Position numbers and translations under genes: made by a program. 64,000 nucleotides of DNA from Hyphomicrobiales bacterium. Lineage in GTDB: Bacteria > Pseudomonadota > Alphaproteobacteria > Rhizobiales > Rhizobiaceae. Of the stretch, positions 60,290-64,000 are shown piece after piece (positions within the stretch are counted from its first letter, which is position 1; every line of letters starts with the position of its first letter). Where the stretch lies: NCBI GenBank assembly GCA_900472675.1, contig UCJA01000007.1, positions 186,001 through 250,000 on the forward strand. The letters are read 5' to 3'. The notes beneath the pieces are model-generated. The model made no database searches and was not told the origin of the DNA. It saw only the letters and a program-made list of their open reading frames with translations.

Positions 60290-61076
60290 TCGCCCGGCCA
60301 CTGACATGACGACAATCGACGCAGATGGGCTTTGTGAAGGCTATCTCGCAGCCACCCACGCCCTGATGCGCAAGGTCCTGGACGAGGAAAAAGTGCCACT
60401 GGACGAGGCTGCGTCTAAGCTCGCCGATCAGATTGCCGCCGACCGGCTGATCCATATCTACGGGCCGGGCGGTCATTCCAATCTCGCTGCACAGGAAGTC
60501 TTTTTCCGCGCCGGCGGGCTGATGCATGTCAGCGCCATTCTCGACGAAGGCACGCTGCTCTCGAATGGCGCCTTGCGCTCCATGGCGATCGAACGCACGC
60601 CGGGTTACGGCAAGGTGGTGATTGCCAACCAGCGCCTCGGAGATACCGACCTGCTGATCCTCGTGAACGCCTATGGCATCAACGCCGCGTTGATCGATGC
60701 GGCACTCGAAGCCAGGACGCGTGGCGCCTTCTTGATCGGAATTAGTTCACGGCAGCATGCGGCCGATACATCGCCAGGCCATCCGGCTCGCCATCCAACG
60801 AAACAGAACCTGCACGATGTTGTCGACATCGCCATCGATTGCAAGGTTCCGATCGGCGATGCCGTCGTCTCGGTGCCGGGAATGGGAGAAAACATCGCGG
60901 CGATCTCGACATTCGCCAACGCCTTCACGCTCAACTGCCTCGTCATCCGCACCGTCGCGAAACTTGTCCAACGGGGCATCGAGCCGCCCGTCTGGCGCAG
61001 CGGCAACGCGCCCGGTGGCGACGAGGCGAACGGCCGTTTCATCGACAACTTCCAGGGACGGGTGAAGGCACTCTGA
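60282..61076 (+). CDS. SIS-domain sugar-phosphate-binding protein
   Basis: 264 residues from ATG 60282, overlapping the nagB-like stop by 8 bases; ATG 60306 is also possible. IHIYGPGGHSNLAAQEVFFRAGG (core GPGGHSNLAAQE) is the sugar-phosphate-binding start of a SIS domain; LILVNAYGINAALIDAA and FLIGISSRQHA complete it; DVAIDCKVPIGDAVV-like sequence follows. Relatives are amino-sugar isomerases, MurNAc-6-phosphate etherases and regulators. It may act between NagA and NagB or on a different phosphosugar such as an etherified one. Confidence 0.85.
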   Translation: MPDRPATDMTTIDADGLCEGYLAATHALMRKVLDEEKVPLDEAASKLADQIAADRLIHIYGPGGHSNLAAQEVFFRAGGLMHVSAILDEGTLLSNGALRSMAIERTPGYGKVVIANQRLGDTDLLILVNAYGINAALIDAALEARTRGAFLIGISSRQHAADTSPGHPARHPTKQNLHDVVDIAIDCKVPIGDAVVSVPGMGENIAAISTFANAFTLNCLVIRTVAKLVQRGIEPPVWRSGNAPGGDEANGRFIDNFQGRVKAL

Positions 61077-62218
61077 TGGCGATCGTCGACGGTATCGATC
61101 CCCGCACCGGCAAGGGCATCTTGGTCGAGATCGCCGATGGGACGATTTCCGCCATACGCCCGGCGGAAAAGACCGCCACCGCTTACCTGTCCGCAGGCCT
61201 TGTCGATCTGCAGGTCAACGGTTTCCGTGGTCTCGATCTTAATGCCGGCGCGGTCACTTCGAGCCTCGTGCTGTCACTCTGCAAGGAACTGCTGAGCCTC
61301 GGCGTGACCACCTGGTTGCCCACTTTAATCACCGCCTCCGAAGCATCCATCACCCAGGCGTTGGAAGCGATAGCGGCAAGCCGTGCCGGCCATCAGCTGA
61401 TCGCGGAAATGGTTCCTGGCGTGCATGTCGAAGGCCCGTCGATTTCCGACAGGGACGGTCCGCGTGGCGCGCATCCGCTGGCACATGTCCGGCCGCCATC
61501 GATCGCAGAATTCGACCGCTGGCAGAAGGTATCAGGCGGCCTTGTGTCGATGGTCACGCTGGCACCCGAGCACGAAGGCACCCTGGACTACATCCGGGCC
61601 TTGACCGCGCGCGGCGTGATCGTCGCTCTTGGCCACACCGCCGCGACCCCGGAAGAGATCCACGCAGCAGCGCAAGCGGGCGCCACACTCTCGACTCATC
61701 TCGGCAACGGTGCTGCCGCTACCCTGCCACGTCACCCGAATTTCATCTGGGCGCAGCTTGCCGACGACAGGCTCACGGCAAGCTTTATCGCCGACGGCTG
61801 GCATCTGCCGGCCGATACATTCAAAGCGATGCTGCGCGCCAAGGGGTTGGATCGGGCAATCCTCGTTTCCGACATGGTGGCACTCGCCGGCATGCCGCCC
61901 GGACTTTACCGGCAGCCGGTTGGCGGTGATGTCGAGGTTTCGCCGGAAGGCCGCATCGGCGTTGCCGGGACGCCCTATCTTGCCGGCGCAAGCCTGCCGC
62001 TGTCCGCGAATGTGGCCACGGCTGCCGAAATGGCCGGTATTCCACTTGCCGATGCACTTCTGCTTGCGACGGCAAACCCCGGCCGTCTCGTCGGGGGGCG
62101 TGGTCGCCTGGAAGTCGGAGCGCGTGCCGATCTCATCCGTTTCGACTGGTCCGAAGGCAATCGTGCCATCAGTGTGCGCGAGACATGGGTGCATGGAGAA
62201 AAGGTCTTCGGCAGATGA
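61076..62218 (+). CDS. nagA: N-acetylglucosamine-6-phosphate deacetylase-like protein
   Basis: 380 residues from ATG 61076, sharing a base with the previous stop. NagA landmarks: GLVDLQVNGFRGLDLNAG, GVHVEGPSIS (metal Glu), ALGHTAATPEEI (metal His), LSTHLGNGAAATLPRH (second metal His; NagA usually has THLFNAM here, so the loop differs), FIADGWHLP (substrate His) and the catalytic Asp in LVSDMVALAGMPPG. It would remove an N-acyl group from an amino-sugar phosphate. The changed HLGNGA loop suggests a substrate other than plain GlcNAc-6-phosphate. Confidence 0.9.
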   Translation: MAIVDGIDPRTGKGILVEIADGTISAIRPAEKTATAYLSAGLVDLQVNGFRGLDLNAGAVTSSLVLSLCKELLSLGVTTWLPTLITASEASITQALEAIAASRAGHQLIAEMVPGVHVEGPSISDRDGPRGAHPLAHVRPPSIAEFDRWQKVSGGLVSMVTLAPEHEGTLDYIRALTARGVIVALGHTAATPEEIHAAAQAGATLSTHLGNGAAATLPRHPNFIWAQLADDRLTASFIADGWHLPADTFKAMLRAKGLDRAILVSDMVALAGMPPGLYRQPVGGDVEVSPEGRIGVAGTPYLAGASLPLSANVATAAEMAGIPLADALLLATANPGRLVGGRGRLEVGARADLIRFDWSEGNRAISVRETWVHGEKVFGR

Positions 62219-63465
62219 TAGAAGCCGGGGCGGCCATCATCGATATCACGCCGACATGCGGGCTTCCGATGTCCGGCTTTGCCGCCCGCAACCAGCCGGC
62301 CGAAGGCGCCCATGACGCATTGACGGCACGCGCCGTGGTCATCGGCGATACGGCAGTCGTGGTAGCGGATGTCATCGGCATCGACGCAGCGATGAGCGCA
62401 CGGATCCGCGAACGTTGCGTGTTGGAGTGCGACAACATCGTCGTTGCTGCGCTCCACACGCATGGCGGTCCAGCTTCCATGACCGGCAGGCTGGGTGTTG
62501 CCACCGATACCGCCTATCTCGAGCGTCTCGAAGATGCATGCATCGCCGCCATCGACGCGGCTGCAGCAGCGCGACGACCGGCGACCATCACTTTTGGGCT
62601 GGGTAACGACCCGGGGATAGCGCGCAACAGGCGCCGTCCAGGCGGACTCGTGGACGCGTCCCTGCCCCTCCTTCGCATTCGCGGCACCGACGGCGCCATG
62701 ATCGCCCTGGTGACGGCCTATGCATGTCATCCGGTTGTGCTGGGCGCTGATAACCGTCTCTGGACCGCCGATTATCCGCATTTCGTCCGGCAGGCGTTGG
62801 AGGAGGCGCATCCCGGCGCGGTGGCGCTGTTCATGACCGGCTGTGCGGGTGACGCCAACACCGGTCACTCTGCACATGCCTCGATCACGCTCTCGGCCAA
62901 TCCCGAGCGCAGCTACGCAACGGCGGAACGGATCGGACGCAAGATCGCGGAGGCGGCGCTGTCTGCCCCGCAGACCCCGATGTCGCCACACGCCGTTGCA
63001 CGGAACGACCATGTGGTGCTTGAGTTTCAGCGCCGGGAGACCGAAGAACCCGACGTGCTCGAGACAAGCTGGCGGCAAGAGGCGGTCACCGCAGACCCGG
63101 CGCGCAAAAGCCTACTCGGTTACTGGGCCGCCTGGGCACGAAGCGTCGCGCCGACTGTGCCCTCTCCACTTTCCGCGCGGGTCACGGTGCTGGACTGGGG
63201 CGGACTGCTACTAGTTGCGCTGCCCGGGGAAATCTTCGCCGAAACCGCGCTGTCGATCCGCACCGCAATCGGACCCGGCAAACCCGCCTTTGTCATAGGT
63301 TTTGCCGATGACAATCCGGGCTATATCCCGCCGGCTGGCGAGTTCGAATTCGGCGGCTACGAGGTGGATGAAGCACACCGGTATTACGGATTGCCGATGA
63401 CCTTCGCGCCGGGATCGGCAGAAGCACTTGCGGCATGCGCAATCTCGCTCGCGACTGGACACTGA
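62215..63465 (+). CDS. Neutral/alkaline ceramidase-family hydrolase, cytoplasmic form
   Basis: 416 residues from ATG 62215 (ATGA overlap with nagA); the frame upstream lies inside nagA. It opens IEAGAAIIDITPTCGLPMSGFAARN (core DITP...GFAAR), the neutral ceramidase N-terminus, followed by zinc-site HTHGG (ALHTHGGPAS), AYACHPVVLG (third His) and FMTGCAGDANTG where ceramidases have the catalytic Ser-containing NxGDVSPN. There is no signal peptide and no C-terminal Ig-like domain, so it is shorter than true ceramidases (over 600 residues) and cytoplasmic. An N-acyl amino-sugar or similar amide may be its substrate. Confidence 0.85.
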   Translation: MIEAGAAIIDITPTCGLPMSGFAARNQPAEGAHDALTARAVVIGDTAVVVADVIGIDAAMSARIRERCVLECDNIVVAALHTHGGPASMTGRLGVATDTAYLERLEDACIAAIDAAAAARRPATITFGLGNDPGIARNRRRPGGLVDASLPLLRIRGTDGAMIALVTAYACHPVVLGADNRLWTADYPHFVRQALEEAHPGAVALFMTGCAGDANTGHSAHASITLSANPERSYATAERIGRKIAEAALSAPQTPMSPHAVARNDHVVLEFQRRETEEPDVLETSWRQEAVTADPARKSLLGYWAAWARSVAPTVPSPLSARVTVLDWGGLLLVALPGEIFAETALSIRTAIGPGKPAFVIGFADDNPGYIPPAGEFEFGGYEVDEAHRYYGLPMTFAPGSAEALAACAISLATGH

Positions 63466-63508
63466 AGAGATCGATGCCGATGGGCGCTAAGTAGAGACCA
63501 TCTGATGC

Positions 63509-63528
63509 TTGACACGCAACCGGTTGCA
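63509..63528 (+). promoter_or_regulatory. TTGACA element with LacI operator (second copy)
   Basis: TTGACA (63509-63514) is followed by CGCAACCGGTTGCA (63515-63528), sharing the GCAACCGGTTGC core, the preceding CTTGACA and the following TGA with the site at 59372-59392. It lies 38 bases before the binding-protein ATG at 63566, implying that this transporter and the nag-like operon belong to one LacI regulon. Confidence 0.8.
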
Positions 63529-63565
63529 TGACAGCTTTTTGGCAATAACATAAGGGAATTGGGAA

Positions 63566-64000
63566 ATGAAAAACGCATATAGCAAGCTCAAGATTTCCAC
63601 CCGCGCGCTCGCCATGAGCACGGCTCTCGCCGTAACATTTCTGTCCGGCATCACGGTCGCCTCTGCCGAGACCCTTACAGTCTGGAGCGGCTACCCTGAG
63701 ATGGCGCCGTTTTACCAGCATGTCGCGGATGGCATGAAAGCCGCCCACCCCGACCTTGAGGTCAAGGTCGAGGCAATCGCGCTGCGTGAACATGAAAAAC
63801 GCGTCGCGCTCGGCCTGACCGGCGGCGGCCAGGACGGCGTAACCGTCATCGAGCTTTCCGGATCGACTGCGACACGCTACCTCGAAAACGATCTCCTGCC
63901 CGAAGCTCCGTCCGACATATCGACCTTCGTTAAGGATCCGAAGAACTTCGGCACGTTCTTCTCCGACATCGCAAGCAGCAACGGCAAGGTTTATGGCGTG
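63566..64000 (+). CDS. Sugar ABC transporter substrate-binding protein, 3' end outside window
   Basis: 145 codons are visible from ATG 63566 (AGGGAA and GGGAA upstream) to the window edge. Signal peptide about 1-34, with a hydrophobic AMSTALAVTFLSGITVASA region cut near ASA-ET. The mature part starts TLTVWSGYPEMAPFYQHVADGMK, core TVWSGYPEMAPFYQ, as in family 1 (CUT1) sugar-binding proteins; VIELSGSTATRYLENDLL follows. It probably binds an amino-sugar-containing ligand, judging from the shared operator. Permease and ATPase genes should follow beyond 64000. Confidence 0.88.
   Translation, partial: MKNAYSKLKISTRALAMSTALAVTFLSGITVASAETLTVWSGYPEMAPFYQHVADGMKAAHPDLEVKVEAIALREHEKRVALGLTGGGQDGVTVIELSGSTATRYLENDLLPEAPSDISTFVKDPKNFGTFFSDIASSNGKVYGV

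Noticed and set aside
1..64000. CRISPR array, rRNA operon, integrase or complete insertion sequence
   Set aside because: No regularly spaced direct repeats, rRNA-like sequence, tyrosine/serine recombinase or DDE transposase was seen anywhere in the window.

Overview
The window looks like a catabolic accessory region from an alphaproteobacterium of the Rhizobiales, probably a Rhizobium/Agrobacterium/Sinorhizobium-type replicon. The grounds are high GC coding sequence, tightly coupled ATGA/GTGA gene overlaps, a very high density of ABC uptake systems with their own GntR/LacI/LysR regulators, and a palindromic intergenic repeat of the kind common in rhizobia (43.2-43.4 kb). No rRNA, tRNA, CRISPR array, complete insertion sequence or replication origin is visible. 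About 56 protein genes and two gene remnants are annotated. The genus is inference.

Region 1 (1-30.7 kb) is a large peptide/amide uptake and degradation locus. It has two complete Dpp/Opp-type ABC transporters (2.4-7.7 and 27.0-30.7 kb), an extra pair of substrate-binding proteins (18.7 and 21.4 kb), three paralogous COG1228 amidohydrolases, two M20 dipeptidases (one cut by the window edge), an M14 carboxypeptidase, a HyuA/HyuB (oxoprolinase/hydantoinase) pair, three short-chain dehydrogenases, a PuuE-like deacetylase-fold hydrolase, a GMC oxidoreductase with a divergent small-subunit-like gene, and one FadR-type GntR regulator. A shared operator-like sequence, TTGT-N11-ACAA/T, lies before three of its transcription units (2209, 14612, 26950), so the whole block may be one regulon. 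The substrate is unknown.

Region 2 (30.7-38.0 kb) is a MalEFGK-type sugar ABC operon with its own GntR regulator and a divergent enolase-superfamily (mandelate racemase-like) enzyme. A palindrome, ATCTGATCGATCAGAT, and a near copy sit in the two promoter regions. A decayed LacI regulator and a cytochrome b561 follow.

Region 3 (38.1-49.1 kb) looks like an N-heterocycle or amide salvage locus: a nucleoside-deaminase-like protein, two cytosine-deaminase-like amidohydrolases, a creatininase-family protein, an NMT1/SsuABC-type transporter, an FAD-linked oxidase, a flavodoxin-fold quinone reductase, a divergent RidA-family protein and a LysR regulator. A 51-codon remnant resembling the C-terminus of gamma-glutamyltransferase is coupled to one deaminase.

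Region 4 (49.1-58.1 kb) carries two ribose-type (CUT2) ABC systems back to back: an epimerase, two binding proteins, a double-domain ATPase and a permease on the minus strand; a single-domain ATPase, a permease and a LacI regulator on the plus strand. A diverged terminator-containing repeat bounds the region on both sides (49.15 and 58.11 kb).

Region 5 (58.2-64.0 kb) is an amino-sugar operon: a divergent LacI repressor, a NagB-like deaminase, a SIS-domain protein, a NagA-like deacetylase, a ceramidase-family hydrolase with no signal peptide, and the start of a sugar-binding protein gene. The operator GCAACCGGTTGC lies just after a TTGACA element in front of both the nagB-like gene and the binding-protein gene.
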